Source: an uncultured Bacilli bacterium (GTDB taxonomy: Bacteria; Bacillota_I; Bacilli_A; RF39; UBA660). From it: 45,551 nucleotides of DNA. The notes beneath the pieces were generated by a model. The model worked only from the letters and a program-made list of their open reading frames with translations, was not told where the DNA came from and did not search any database. Shown here one piece after another: positions 8,882 to 18,258 of the stretch. Both the position numbers and the translations under genes were made by a program. The stretch lies in contig CANPVV010000006.1 in NCBI GenBank assembly GCA_947581835.1, positions 1 through 45,551 on the forward strand. Reading direction: 5' to 3'. Position 1 is the stretch's first letter; each line of letters opens with the position of its first letter.

Positions 8882-9616
8882 ATGTTTAGACATACAATTT
8901 TTTTAGCTAGTGCTTATAATATTCGTTCAAGAATAGCTATGAATTTTGTTGATTTAACTGCGAAAGAATATGATAGTATTTATAAACAGATAATTGATAA
9001 ATGTGGAGTAGATATAAATTTATCTGTTCATTATATTCCAACAGATAGTAAAACTTTTAATTCAGTGGTTAAGCATGACCCTTATTTTAAAGACGTGAAA
9101 GAAATTAAAGATTTAAATACATTTATAGACTTAATATATAAAGATAGAGAATTAAAGGGAATAGATATTGCGAGATATATAATTTCTAAATGTAAATGTA
9201 CACATTTAAAGTTAGAGAAATTAACATATTTTTGTTATGCAGATTATTTAAGTGAGACTAATAAATCTTTGTTTGTTGATAAAATATATGCTTATAAGTT
9301 TGGACCTGTAGTAAGTAGTGTTTATAAAGCTTATAAAAAAAATAGATTAGGTAGTGAAGATAATAGAACTATTTATGAAAGTTTTGCAAATAAAATGGCA
9401 AGACAAAGTAGAATAGTCGCGGCACGAGATGGTTTAGAAAAACTAATAAGTATTAATAAAACTATAGAAAAGTATAAAGATTACACGGCTTTAGAATTGG
9501 TTAATTTAACACATAAAGAAAAAAGCCCTTGGAGTAATTGTGGAGAGGGTAAAGAAATTAATAAAATTATGTCTGATGAGGTTATTAAAAAGTTTCATAA
9601 ATATGAAGAAATATAA
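8882..9616 (+). CDS. Panacea (DUF4065) domain protein, putative antitoxin
   Basis: IDIARYIISKC...LKLEKLTYFCYADYL...YAYKFGPVVSSVY...LVNLTHKEKSPW; RBS gaaggaggtg. Confidence 0.85.
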   Translation: MFRHTIFLASAYNIRSRIAMNFVDLTAKEYDSIYKQIIDKCGVDINLSVHYIPTDSKTFNSVVKHDPYFKDVKEIKDLNTFIDLIYKDRELKGIDIARYIISKCKCTHLKLEKLTYFCYADYLSETNKSLFVDKIYAYKFGPVVSSVYKAYKKNRLGSEDNRTIYESFANKMARQSRIVAARDGLEKLISINKTIEKYKDYTALELVNLTHKEKSPWSNCGEGKEINKIMSDEVIKKFHKYEEI

Positions 9617-9705
9617 TTATTCGTATGAAAAAAGTGCATTGTATACACATTATTCCTATGAAAAAAGTGCGTATTAGACATATTATTCGTATGAAAAAAA
9701 TGCAT
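9617..9705 (+). repeat. three 33-bp-period direct repeats, TTATTC(G/C)TATGAAAAAA(G/A)TGC
   Basis: Copies start at 9617, 9650, 9683; lie between the DUF4065 gene and the AAA ATPase. Confidence 0.9.
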
Positions 9706-9759
9706 TTTTTATAAATATATTGAAAAATAGGGTATTTTTTGATATAATTTTTTTGGAAA

Positions 9760-11076
9760 ATGGTGAGGCAAATGCTTAAAAGAAAGATTATGAAAGATTT
9801 AATTAACTGGAAGAATAATCCTGATAAAATGTGTTTATTAATTAAGGGAGCAAGACAAGTAGGAAAGACTTATATAATTGATAAGTTTTGTAAAGAAAAT
9901 TATAAGAATTATATTTATATTAATTTTTTTGAAGGAAATAATTATAAAGAGATATTTGAAGGAAATTTGGATATAGATACAATATGTAAGCAGTTATCTT
10001 TAAAATTTCCTAATATAAGTTTAAGTGATAAACCAAATGAAACAGTTTTAGTTTTAGATGAAATTCAGGATTGTCCTCAGGCGATAACAGCTTTAAAGTT
10101 TTTGTCTATAGCAAAGAGATTTGACGTTATTGCAACAGGTTCTTTATTAGGTATTAATTATAAAGAAGTACCTTCTTATCCTGTGGGATATATAGAACAT
10201 TTAGAGATGCATTCTTTAGATTTTGAAGAGTTTTGTTGGGCTAATGGGATTAGTGAAGAAGCTTTTGGGTATATTAGAGAATATTATGAAAAGTTAGAGC
10301 CGGTACCAGCTTTAATGCATAATCAAATGATGGAATTATTTAAAGAGCATATTGTTGTGGGAGGTATGCCTAGAGTTGTTGATGATTTTGTTAAAAATCA
10401 TAATTTTGCAAGTGTACTTAAATTACAAAGAGGTATATTACAAGATTATGAAAATGATATTATAAAATATGGAGATAATACTGAAAAACCAAAGATTCGC
10501 AATGCTTTTTTATCTATTCCTAAACATTTAGCTAAAGATTATAAAAAATTTAGATATAATTTAATTGAGAGTGGAGCTAATAGTAGAAAGTATGCGAGTA
10601 GTTTAAGATGGTTAGATGATGCTAATATTACTTGTTTTTGCTATAATTTAAGTACACCAGAGTTACCTTTAGAGGGTAATGCTAAAAATGATATTTTTAA
10701 AATATATATGCGAGATACAGGATTATTAATGGCTATGTTAGAAGATGGATATCAAGAAGAGATTATAAGTGGTAATTTAGGAATATATAAAGGGGCTATA
10801 TATGAAAATATTATTGCGGATATATTTGTTAAAAAGAATAGAAAATTATATTATTTTGAACATAATTCTACTTTAGAGATAGATTTTATAATTAAATATA
10901 AAAATAAAGCTACAGGAGTAGAAGTTAAATCTTCTAATAATACTAAATCTAAGTCTTTAAATACTTTGATAAATAATTGGAATTTAGAGGGCGGTATTAA
11001 ATTATCTAATAAAAATGTAAGTATAATATCAGATAAAGTTATTAATTTACCTTTATATATGGCTATATTTTTATAA
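9760..11076 (+). CDS. AAA ATPase with DUF4143-type C-terminus
   Basis: KGARQVGKTYIIDKF Walker A, VLDEIQDCPQAI Walker B, C-terminal EIDFIIKYKNKATGVEVKSS. Confidence 0.9.
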   Translation: MVRQMLKRKIMKDLINWKNNPDKMCLLIKGARQVGKTYIIDKFCKENYKNYIYINFFEGNNYKEIFEGNLDIDTICKQLSLKFPNISLSDKPNETVLVLDEIQDCPQAITALKFLSIAKRFDVIATGSLLGINYKEVPSYPVGYIEHLEMHSLDFEEFCWANGISEEAFGYIREYYEKLEPVPALMHNQMMELFKEHIVVGGMPRVVDDFVKNHNFASVLKLQRGILQDYENDIIKYGDNTEKPKIRNAFLSIPKHLAKDYKKFRYNLIESGANSRKYASSLRWLDDANITCFCYNLSTPELPLEGNAKNDIFKIYMRDTGLLMAMLEDGYQEEIISGNLGIYKGAIYENIIADIFVKKNRKLYYFEHNSTLEIDFIIKYKNKATGVEVKSSNNTKSKSLNTLINNWNLEGGIKLSNKNVSIISDKVINLPLYMAIFL

Positions 11077-11080
11077 TATA

Positions 11081-11113
11081 AAAGAAGTAGATTAACATTT
11101 TCTACTTCTTTTT
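11081..11113. terminator. rho-independent terminator
   Basis: AAAGAAGTAGA-ttaacattt-TCTACTTCTTT followed by T-rich tract. Confidence 0.75.
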
Positions 11114-11263
11114 TCTTGTTAATTTAGGAATGTTTTTTTTCTTACTTTTATTGTTATCTTTCCATTTTAAAGGCTCAACGTCGGCAAGGGCTTCACTCGC
11201 TGTTATTGTAGGACGTTTAATTTGGAAAAAACCTTTAGGGAATTTAGTGATATTTTTATTCAT
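11102..11263 (-). CDS. small basic protein, 53 aa
   Basis: MNKNITKFPKGFFQIKRPTITASEALADVEPLKWKDNNKSKKKNIPKLTRKKK*, RBS ggagg; missing from the ORF track because it is short. Confidence 0.6.
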   Translation of the reverse strand: MNKNITKFPKGFFQIKRPTITASEALADVEPLKWKDNNKSKKKNIPKLTRKKK

Positions 11264-11335
11264 GGCAATAACCTCCAATTAGTACTTTTATTATACTTAA
11301 AAATAATTAATATAACAAGATAGTTTAATTGTTTT

Positions 11336-11872
11336 TTATATTTCAGTAAATATTTTATATTCACTTTCAGCAAGAGTTATTTTAGGTGTTCTTCTAATAC
11401 ATTTATTAGTATTACCTATACACCAGTCGGCACTAAAACCAAAGTCATTACATATTTCTTTTAAATCAGAACTAGATATAGTCATTTTACCATGTTCATA
11501 ATAGCTGATATTACTTCTTTTAGTGTGAAGAATACTAGCAAATTCTTCTTGAGTTAGTTCTTCTATTTTTCTAATTATTTTTATTTTTTGACCTAGATAT
11601 GTAAGATTTAGGTCTTTTTGATAGTTATAGATAGTTTTATCATATTCTGTTGTTAGTCCCATCATGTAATCAATAGGAACTTTGTAAAAATATGATAGTT
11701 TTATTAAACCTCGAAGAGAAATGTTTTGATAACCATTTTCCCAAGAATTTATTAAAGCTTGAGAAACACCTATGTTTTGGGCTAGATTTTTTTGGGTTAA
11801 ACCTTTTATATTTCTTAATAATTTTATTCTTATTTCTATTACTGTTAAACTTTTAGATTCTTCAATTACCAT
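11336..11872 (-). CDS. double XRE-HTH regulator
   Basis: Two HTH_3 copies: NIKGLTQKNLAQNIGVSQALINSWENG and KIEELTQEEFASILHTKRSNISYYEHG. Confidence 0.85.
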   Translation of the reverse strand: MVIEESKSLTVIEIRIKLLRNIKGLTQKNLAQNIGVSQALINSWENGYQNISLRGLIKLSYFYKVPIDYMMGLTTEYDKTIYNYQKDLNLTYLGQKIKIIRKIEELTQEEFASILHTKRSNISYYEHGKMTISSSDLKEICNDFGFSADWCIGNTNKCIRRTPKITLAESEYKIFTEI

Positions 11873-12033
11873 AATTTACCATCTTTCATAATATAGATTA
11901 TTACTTTTTAAAAATATTTTAGCAATATATTACTATATATAATATTTATTAAAAAATAAATAATCACAAAATTACTTGAATTTTTATTAATATTATTGTA
12001 TATTAGAAATATAAAGTATAAAAATATAGGATA

Positions 12034-12063
12034 TTTTGATATACTTTGTCGAAGATAATGAAA
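12034..12063 (+). promoter_or_regulatory. upstream element shared with 39535-39564
   Basis: TTTTGATATACTTTGTCGAAGATAATGAAA vs TTTTGGTATCTTTTGTCGAAGATAATGAAA. Confidence 0.6.
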
Positions 12064-12107
12064 ATAAAAATAAGAAGTATTAAAATAGGTAAGTAAAGGT
12101 GATAGTA

Positions 12108-13940
12108 ATGAAAGATAAGATGGTTATTTTATTAATTGTTATAGGAGTTGTATTAACTTCAACATTTGTGGCTAGTATAGCTTATAATAGTATTGGAGGT
12201 AAACAAGAATTTGCTAATACATTTACAAGTGGGTGTTTAAATATTAGTTTAGAAGATAAGAGTGGGGCAATAAATCTTTCTAAAACCAAGCCTATAAGTG
12301 ACGTTGAAGGGTTAGAAACTCCAGGTTATACTTTTACTGTTACTAATAATTGTCATGAAGATGCTAATTATCAGATAAATTTAGAAACTTTGTTAGATCC
12401 TAGTCAAGAAACAACTTTACAGGATCAATATGTTAGAGTAGCTATTAAAAGTGATAGTAATGATTATTTAATAACTGATTTAAGTGAAAATACTGTATTA
12501 GATACACCTAGTATTGAAGGTGCTAAAAAAGCTTATAATTTAACTAGTGGAACTTTAAAAGAAGATGAAATTAAAACTTTTACTTTAAAAGAGTGGATGG
12601 ATTATGATACAACTAAGGAACAAGGAGCATCAAAGTCTTTTCAAAGTAAAATTAGTGTTATTGGGGGAACTAATTTTCAGGTTAAAGAGTTAAGAGAGAT
12701 ACAGCACACTATTAAAGGAGCAAATATAACTGGAACAGTAAGAGGAAATATTACAACAGCAAAATATTGTATAACTTCACTTAATGAGTGTGTTCCAAGT
12801 AATGAAACAAATATAACTGAAGGAGGAGTAACATTTCAGGTTAATGAGAGTGATAAAAAACAGATAGTATGTACAAGTTTAGATGATGAGGTTATATGTA
12901 GTGAACCGGGTGTAACTAAATTAACTGATTCAGAGAAAACTTTAGCAAAATTGGGATTAACGCCTTCTGATGAGAGTGCTTGTCCAACTTTAGATAAAGA
13001 CGGGAATGCAAATATAACTGGTATAAGTCAACCAGAAGATAAATTGTTGTGTAAGGCACAAGATGATTATGGAATAACGTATTACTTTAGAGGAATGCCT
13101 GACAATAATTGGGTTCAGATTGGTGATACATATTGGCGAATAGTCCGAATAAATGGAGATGGAACAATAAGATTAATTTATAATGGAAATAGCACAGATA
13201 TATTGGATACAGGAATAGCTGAATCTAATGTAGCTTATAATACAACTAGAAATGATAATGCATATGTTGGATTTAAATATGGTGCAACTGCTCAGGCAAA
13301 AGATTCTACAACTACTTTACCATATGAAAAAACCCATGAAAATATAAATTCAAGTAATATATTTACGGAATTAAATACATGGTATGAAAAAAGTGAAATT
13401 TCAGCACAGTATAAGAAATTGTTAGATGGAAATGCTGGCTTTTGTAATGATAGATTACCATATTCATTTAGCGAAATAAGAGCTGGTTTAACTGATAAGA
13501 CACAATATGGAATGGGGTTAGAAGTAACGTATTATGGTGCGTTTTATAGAACAATGATAGCTAGAAAACCTAGTTTTAAATGTCCACAGTCAGAAAATGA
13601 TTTATTTACAACTCAGGGAAGTACAAATGGAAATCAGAAATTAACTAATCCAGTGGGGCTTATAACGGCTGATGAAGTGGTATATGCAGGAGGTTTAAAC
13701 AGTAATAATACTAGTTATTGGCTTTATAATCGTCAAAACTACTGGACAATGTCTCCGCAATACTTTAACAGTAGTGCTTTCGTCTTTTATGTGAGTAATG
13801 GTGGCTACCTCCGCTTCGACTACGGATTCGTTGATTATACTTATGGTTTACGCCCAGTAATTAACCTTAAATCAGATATTTCTTTTGAATCTAATGATGC
13901 AGATGGGACTATTGATAAACCATTTATAGTTTCTTCTTAG
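12108..13940 (+). CDS. surface protein: N-terminal TasA-like/anchor module plus C-terminal variable (DUF6273/C-type-lectin-like) module
   Basis: N-terminal TM, module shared with 22901 and 23591 ORFs; C-terminal YWTMSPQYFNSSAFVFYVSNGGYLRFDYGFVDYTYGLRPVINL. Confidence 0.65.
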   Translation: MKDKMVILLIVIGVVLTSTFVASIAYNSIGGKQEFANTFTSGCLNISLEDKSGAINLSKTKPISDVEGLETPGYTFTVTNNCHEDANYQINLETLLDPSQETTLQDQYVRVAIKSDSNDYLITDLSENTVLDTPSIEGAKKAYNLTSGTLKEDEIKTFTLKEWMDYDTTKEQGASKSFQSKISVIGGTNFQVKELREIQHTIKGANITGTVRGNITTAKYCITSLNECVPSNETNITEGGVTFQVNESDKKQIVCTSLDDEVICSEPGVTKLTDSEKTLAKLGLTPSDESACPTLDKDGNANITGISQPEDKLLCKAQDDYGITYYFRGMPDNNWVQIGDTYWRIVRINGDGTIRLIYNGNSTDILDTGIAESNVAYNTTRNDNAYVGFKYGATAQAKDSTTTLPYEKTHENINSSNIFTELNTWYEKSEISAQYKKLLDGNAGFCNDRLPYSFSEIRAGLTDKTQYGMGLEVTYYGAFYRTMIARKPSFKCPQSENDLFTTQGSTNGNQKLTNPVGLITADEVVYAGGLNSNNTSYWLYNRQNYWTMSPQYFNSSAFVFYVSNGGYLRFDYGFVDYTYGLRPVINLKSDISFESNDADGTIDKPFIVSS

Positions 13941-14122
13941 CTATTAATAGTGTTTATGAGAAATAAAAAGAATTAAGTTCTAAAATATGAATTTATCTTA
14001 GCTACGGACAGTTTTGAATAAACCTAGTATTTATAAGGGATAAATTGATAAAAAGTACGCCCAATTAGTAAGAAAAATCTAAGTAAAAAGAGTATCAAAA
14101 ATAAAAAAGAAAAAATGAAACT

Positions 14123-14168
14123 AAAAATGAGAAAATTAAGCCATATAAAAAAAGATTTTCTCATTTTT
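14123..14168. terminator. stem-loop terminator
   Basis: AAAAATGAGAAAAT ... ATTTTCTCATTTTT. Confidence 0.7.
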
Positions 14169-14195
14169 GTTTGTTATAGAGTTAAATATCCGAAC

Positions 14196-14501
14196 TCATA
14201 TATCATAAAGTTTAAATGAGGTAGGAATTCTAATATAAACAGGTGAATTAAAAGCTAGTTTAAAAAGGGTTAAACCTATATTAAATAAAGACATAATTCT
14301 TTTTTTAATTTTTTTATTGTCTATAATATAAATTTTATGAGTTTCAATTTTAACTTTTCTATGACATTTAGTATTCTTAGAAAAATCTATGCCTAAAATA
14401 GTCAGATATAAAGTACAAACACAAATATAAGTATATACAACTTCAAAAGATTTTAAGACTTTGGCAATATCGGAAGAAACACAAGATTCAATCATACTCA
14501 A
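14196..14501 (-). CDS. hypothetical; possibly C-terminal remnant of a transposase
   Basis: 101-aa ORF, basic, ends ...LAFNSPVYIRIPTSFKLYDI; family assignment uncertain. Confidence 0.3.
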   Translation of the reverse strand: MSMIESCVSSDIAKVLKSFEVVYTYICVCTLYLTILGIDFSKNTKCHRKVKIETHKIYIIDNKKIKKRIMSLFNIGLTLFKLAFNSPVYIRIPTSFKLYDI

Positions 14502-14554
14502 AATTTTGAATTAAATAAAAAATTTAAAATTCGGCTTAAATTCGGCTTATTATA

Positions 14555-14581
14555 TTAGCACTTATTGTTGACAAGTGCTAA
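14555..14581 (+). promoter_or_regulatory. CIRCE-type HrcA operator
   Basis: TTAGCACTT-N9-AAGTGCTAA, overlaps -35 TTGACA (14568-14573); -10 TATAAT at 14591-14596 with 17-bp spacer. Confidence 0.9.
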
Positions 14582-14617
14582 TTTTTGATATATAATTATT
14601 CTTGGAAGGTGATAATT

Positions 14618-16726
14618 ATGTATCCTAATATGAATCAAAATCAAGATGAGAATGTTTTAGAGAAGTATGGGCGAGATATTACAGAACTTGCTTTAAATAA
14701 TAAGATAGACCCTGTTATTGGACGTGATGAAGAAATTAGAAGTATTATACGTATTTTATCACGTAAAACTAAAAATAATCCAGTTTTAATTGGAGAACCT
14801 GGGGTTGGTAAAACCGCTATTGTGGAAGGTCTTGCAATACGTATTATTAAAGGGGACGTTCCAAGTACTTTAAAGGATAAAAAGATTTGGTCTTTAGATT
14901 TAGGGGCTTTAATTGCAGGAGCTAAATATCGGGGAGAATTTGAAGAAAGACTTAAAAAAGTTTTAGAGAAGATAAGTAAAAGTGATGGTAATATTATTTT
15001 ATTTATAGATGAAATTCATATGATAGTTGGTGCTGGAGCAGAAGGGGCTATGGATGCTGGTAATATGCTTAAACCAATGCTTGCTAGAGGTGAAATTCGT
15101 TTAATTGGAGCAACTACTTTAAATGAATATAGAGAATATATTGAAAAAGATGGAGCTTTAGAAAGACGTTTACAAAAAATAATTGTAAGTGAACCAAATG
15201 TATTAGATACCATTACAATTTTGAGGGGTTTAAAAGAAAAATTTGAGTTATATCATGGAGTAAATATTAAAGATAATGCTTTAGTTAGTGCAGCAACTTT
15301 GGCAGATAGATATATTACAGATAGATTTTTACCAGATAAAGCAATTGATTTAGTGGATGAGGCGTGTGCAACAATAAAAATGCAGATGGCATCAGTTCCA
15401 ACAAGTTTAGATACTTTAACAAGAAAAATTATGAGTTTAGAGATTGAAAGAGAAGCAATAAAGAAAGAAAAAGATGAAGTATCTAAAAAAAGGATGGAAG
15501 AACTTGATAAAGAAATTAGTGAATTAAAAGAAGAAGAAGGAATAATGCGCGCTAAATGGTTAGAAGAGAAAAGTTTAAATGATGAGATAACCAAAAAGAA
15601 AGAAGAAATAGATAAAGCAAGATTTATGTTAGATAAAGCCGAAAATAACTATGATTTAGAGACAGCAGCAAGACTTAGACATGGAGATATTCCAAAGTTA
15701 GAGATGGAACTTGATTTGATGCGTAAGAAAAGTAATTCAAAAATGCTTAGTGATACAGTAGATGATGAAAGTATTGCTAGTATTGTTGCTAAATGGACAA
15801 ATATTCCGATTCAAAAATTAGTTGGTAGTGAAAAAGATAAACTTCTTAATTTAAATAAAGATTTAAAGAAAAGAGTTATGGGTCAAGATAAAGCAATTGA
15901 TTCAGTGAGTGAGGCTATTATTAGAGCTAGAAGTGGAATAAAAGATCCTAATAAGCCAATTGGTTCATTTATCTTTTTAGGTCCAACGGGTGTGGGTAAA
16001 ACTGAACTTGCGAAAGCTTTGGCGTATTATTTATTTGATGATGAAAGACATATGATTAGAATTGATTGTTCAGAGTATATGGAAGCTTTTAATGTTTCGA
16101 GATTAATTGGAGCGCCTCCAGGATATGTTGGATATAATGAAGGCGGGGAGCTTACAGAAGCTGTTAGAAGAAATCCTTATAGTATAGTTTTATTTGATGA
16201 AATAGAAAAAGCTCATCCAGACGTATTTAATATATTACTCCAAATACTTGATGATGGAAGAATTACAGATTCAACGGGTAAGTTAATTGATTTTAAAAAT
16301 ACAATTATTATTATGACTTCTAATTTGGGTAGTGAGTTTATTTTAGAAGATAATAATCAAGAGAAAGTAATGCAAGAGTTAAAAGGGGCTTTTAGACCAG
16401 AATTTATTAATAGAATTGATGAAATAATTATTTTTAATTCTTTAAATAAAGAGGTTATATATGATATTTTAGATAAAATTATTGGAGAAACAGAGAAGAG
16501 ACTAAGTAATTTAAAGATAAAGATTAAACTTACAGATGAAGCAAAAGATTTTATTATTGCTAATAGTTATGAGGCAGCATATGGGGCAAGACCTATTAAG
16601 AGATATGTTACACATTATGTAGAAACACAACTTGCTAAGTTATTAGTTTTAGGGGATATTAAAGATAATCAAAATGTTTTAGTAAGAGTTAAAGATAATG
16701 AACTTGTTTTAGATATTCAAAATTAA
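14618..16726 (+). CDS. clpB: ClpB-type AAA+ disaggregase lacking the Clp N-domain
   Basis: Two AAA+ modules; M-domain with [13 protein letters not shown]; begins directly ahead of [14 protein letters not shown]. Confidence 0.85.
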   Translation: MYPNMNQNQDENVLEKYGRDITELALNNKIDPVIGRDEEIRSIIRILSRKTKNNPVLIGEPGVGKTAIVEGLAIRIIKGDVPSTLKDKKIWSLDLGALIAGAKYRGEFEERLKKVLEKISKSDGNIILFIDEIHMIVGAGAEGAMDAGNMLKPMLARGEIRLIGATTLNEYREYIEKDGALERRLQKIIVSEPNVLDTITILRGLKEKFELYHGVNIKDNALVSAATLADRYITDRFLPDKAIDLVDEACATIKMQMASVPTSLDTLTRKIMSLEIEREAIKKEKDEVSKKRMEELDKEISELKEEEGIMRAKWLEEKSLNDEITKKKEEIDKARFMLDKAENNYDLETAARLRHGDIPKLEMELDLMRKKSNSKMLSDTVDDESIASIVAKWTNIPIQKLVGSEKDKLLNLNKDLKKRVMGQDKAIDSVSEAIIRARSGIKDPNKPIGSFIFLGPTGVGKTELAKALAYYLFDDERHMIRIDCSEYMEAFNVSRLIGAPPGYVGYNEGGELTEAVRRNPYSIVLFDEIEKAHPDVFNILLQILDDGRITDSTGKLIDFKNTIIIMTSNLGSEFILEDNNQEKVMQELKGAFRPEFINRIDEIIIFNSLNKEVIYDILDKIIGETEKRLSNLKIKIKLTDEAKDFIIANSYEAAYGARPIKRYVTHYVETQLAKLLVLGDIKDNQNVLVRVKDNELVLDIQN

Positions 16727-16804
16727 AATGCGCATTTATCCTTTACAAATAACGTATAATTTATTATAATGTTATTGGTCACGATTTAGGAGAGTGTTAA
16801 ATTA

Positions 16805-17350
16805 ATGACTAAGAATAAAAATAAAGAGTTTGAAAGTTTAGTTAGTGATATTATAAATAATGAATATTTTTTGGAAACAAAAAAAGATTTGCATCATGGA
16901 ACTAGTAAATATGAACATTCGATGAGAGTTGCAAAGTTAAGTTATAAATTAGCAAGAATTTTTAAAGCAGATATTAAAGATACAACTAGAGCGGGTTTGT
17001 TACATGATTTTTTCTTGGGAACGAGGAAAGAAAAACCAGAAAATTCTTATTTAAGACATCCAGTTACAGCAATGAATAATGCTAAAAAGTATTTTAATGT
17101 TAATGATATAGAAGCAGAGGCTATTAAAACACATATGTTTCATCAGGTTTTACTTAAAAAATTATTTCCTTTTATTAATAGAAAAGAAAAGGTTAGTGTC
17201 AAAGAGTTTAAGCCTAAAAGTAAAGAAGGTTGGATTATATGTGCATCAGATTTGTTAGTTTCGATTATGGAATGTGAAAGATTTCAGTTTACATATGTTG
17301 CTAATGTGGCTTTGCTTTTGGTTTTTAATATATTAATGTTTAAAAATTAA
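16805..17350 (+). CDS. HD-domain phosphohydrolase-like protein
   Basis: YEHSMRVAKLSYKLA...AGLLHDFFLG. Confidence 0.8.
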   Translation: MTKNKNKEFESLVSDIINNEYFLETKKDLHHGTSKYEHSMRVAKLSYKLARIFKADIKDTTRAGLLHDFFLGTRKEKPENSYLRHPVTAMNNAKKYFNVNDIEAEAIKTHMFHQVLLKKLFPFINRKEKVSVKEFKPKSKEGWIICASDLLVSIMECERFQFTYVANVALLLVFNILMFKN

Positions 17351-17566
17351 TGATTAGAATAATGCTTGAGAAAGGCATTATTTTTTTTGCTTGACAATCG
17401 TATAAATGTTTGATATAGTGAGTATACAATAAACAAGTTAAAGGGAGGTTTTAGTTTATGAATAATGGTAATAGGAAATAAGATTTATAGTTTTACTGAT
17501 GGAATTAAAGATTTAATTAAATTTTGTAATGAAATGTATTTTTAGCTCTTAGGTGTATAATGAAGT

Positions 17567-17593
17567 TTTAAGGTTCCAATTTGGAACCTTAAA
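17567..17593. repeat. palindrome P1
   Basis: TTTAAGGTTCCAA-T-TTGGAACCTTAAA, 13-bp arms. Confidence 0.95.
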
Positions 17594-17725
17594 GATAGAA
17601 GTGGATAAGCATAGAAAGTATATTCTTATTGATGGAATAAATGTTTTCATATCGGTAAAAAGGGGGATTGGTGAGTTTTTATAGGATATTATTTTTAACT
17701 TGCTTTAGAATAAAGTACAATTCTT

Positions 17726-17748
17726 TAAGGTCGAAAATTTCGACCTTA
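17726..17748. repeat. palindrome P2
   Basis: TAAGGTCGAAA-A-TTTCGACCTTA, 11-bp arms. Confidence 0.95.
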
Positions 17749-17841
17749 GACGTTAAATAAGAAAATTGGGTATGTACTAAAGATTTAAATAAAAGACATA
17801 TGATAAATTTAAGAATTTGTTCACTTGAAGTTCCAAAAATT

Positions 17842-17875
17842 AAACTTGAAGTTCCATTTTTGGAACTTCAAGTTT
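17842..17875. repeat. palindrome P3 with a second competing left arm at 17824-17839
   Basis: AAACTTGAAGTTCCA-TTTT-TGGAACTTCAAGTTT; upstream CTTGAAGTTCCAAAAA also pairs with TTTTTGGAACTTCAAG. Confidence 0.95.
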
Positions 17876-17988
17876 GAATAATTATGATTGTGTTAGTGAT
17901 GAAATAAAGGTTTTGATATCGGTAAAAAGGGGGATTGGTGAGTTTTTAGAGAGATATAGTTTTTAACTTGAGATTCAAGAATTTAAAA

Positions 17989-18015
17989 TTTGCGGTTTCA
18001 ATTTGAAACCGCAAA
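17989..18015. repeat. palindrome P4
   Basis: TTTGCGGTTTCAA-T-TTGAAACCGCAAA, 13-bp arms. Confidence 0.95.
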
Positions 18016-18096
18016 ATTGAAGAATAGGGTATAATTAGAACTAAGTTTTTATTCAATTTGAAGTTACTTTTAAATTATTAGATGATGAAAGTTATG

Positions 18097-18127
18097 TTTT
18101 TTTGGTCGATAATATCGACCAAAAAAA
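18097..18127. repeat. palindrome P5
   Basis: TTTTTTTGGTCGATA-A-TATCGACCAAAAAAA, 15-bp arms. Confidence 0.95.
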
Positions 18128-18231
18128 TAGAGATTAGAGGTAGCAAATATAAAAAAACAACGATATGATATAAGTGTTTTTGTATTAACAATAAGAAAAG
18201 AAAATAATGAAATTAGTGATTTAAAAATATT

Positions 18232-18258
18232 TTCAAGGTTTCAATTTGAAACCTTGAA
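18232..18258. repeat. palindrome P6
   Basis: TTCAAGGTTTCAA-T-TTGAAACCTTGAA, 13-bp arms. Confidence 0.95.

Noticed and set aside
9617-9705. 33-bp repeats as a CRISPR array
   Set aside because: Only three copies, conserved part is ~23 bp with ~10-bp gaps too short for spacers, and no cas genes.
14030-14090. AAGTACGCCCAATTAGTAAG downstream of the 12108 gene as a DGR template repeat or initiation-of-mutagenic-homology site
   Set aside because: Only ~8-9 bases match the TACGCCCAGTAATTAA end of the cassette; no AAC-rich template-like stretch nearby.
15016-15594. Minus-strand ORFs (65 and 113 aa) inside clpB
   Set aside because: Antisense shadows of a strong conserved coding region; Ser/Leu-rich as expected from the complement of AT-rich coding DNA.
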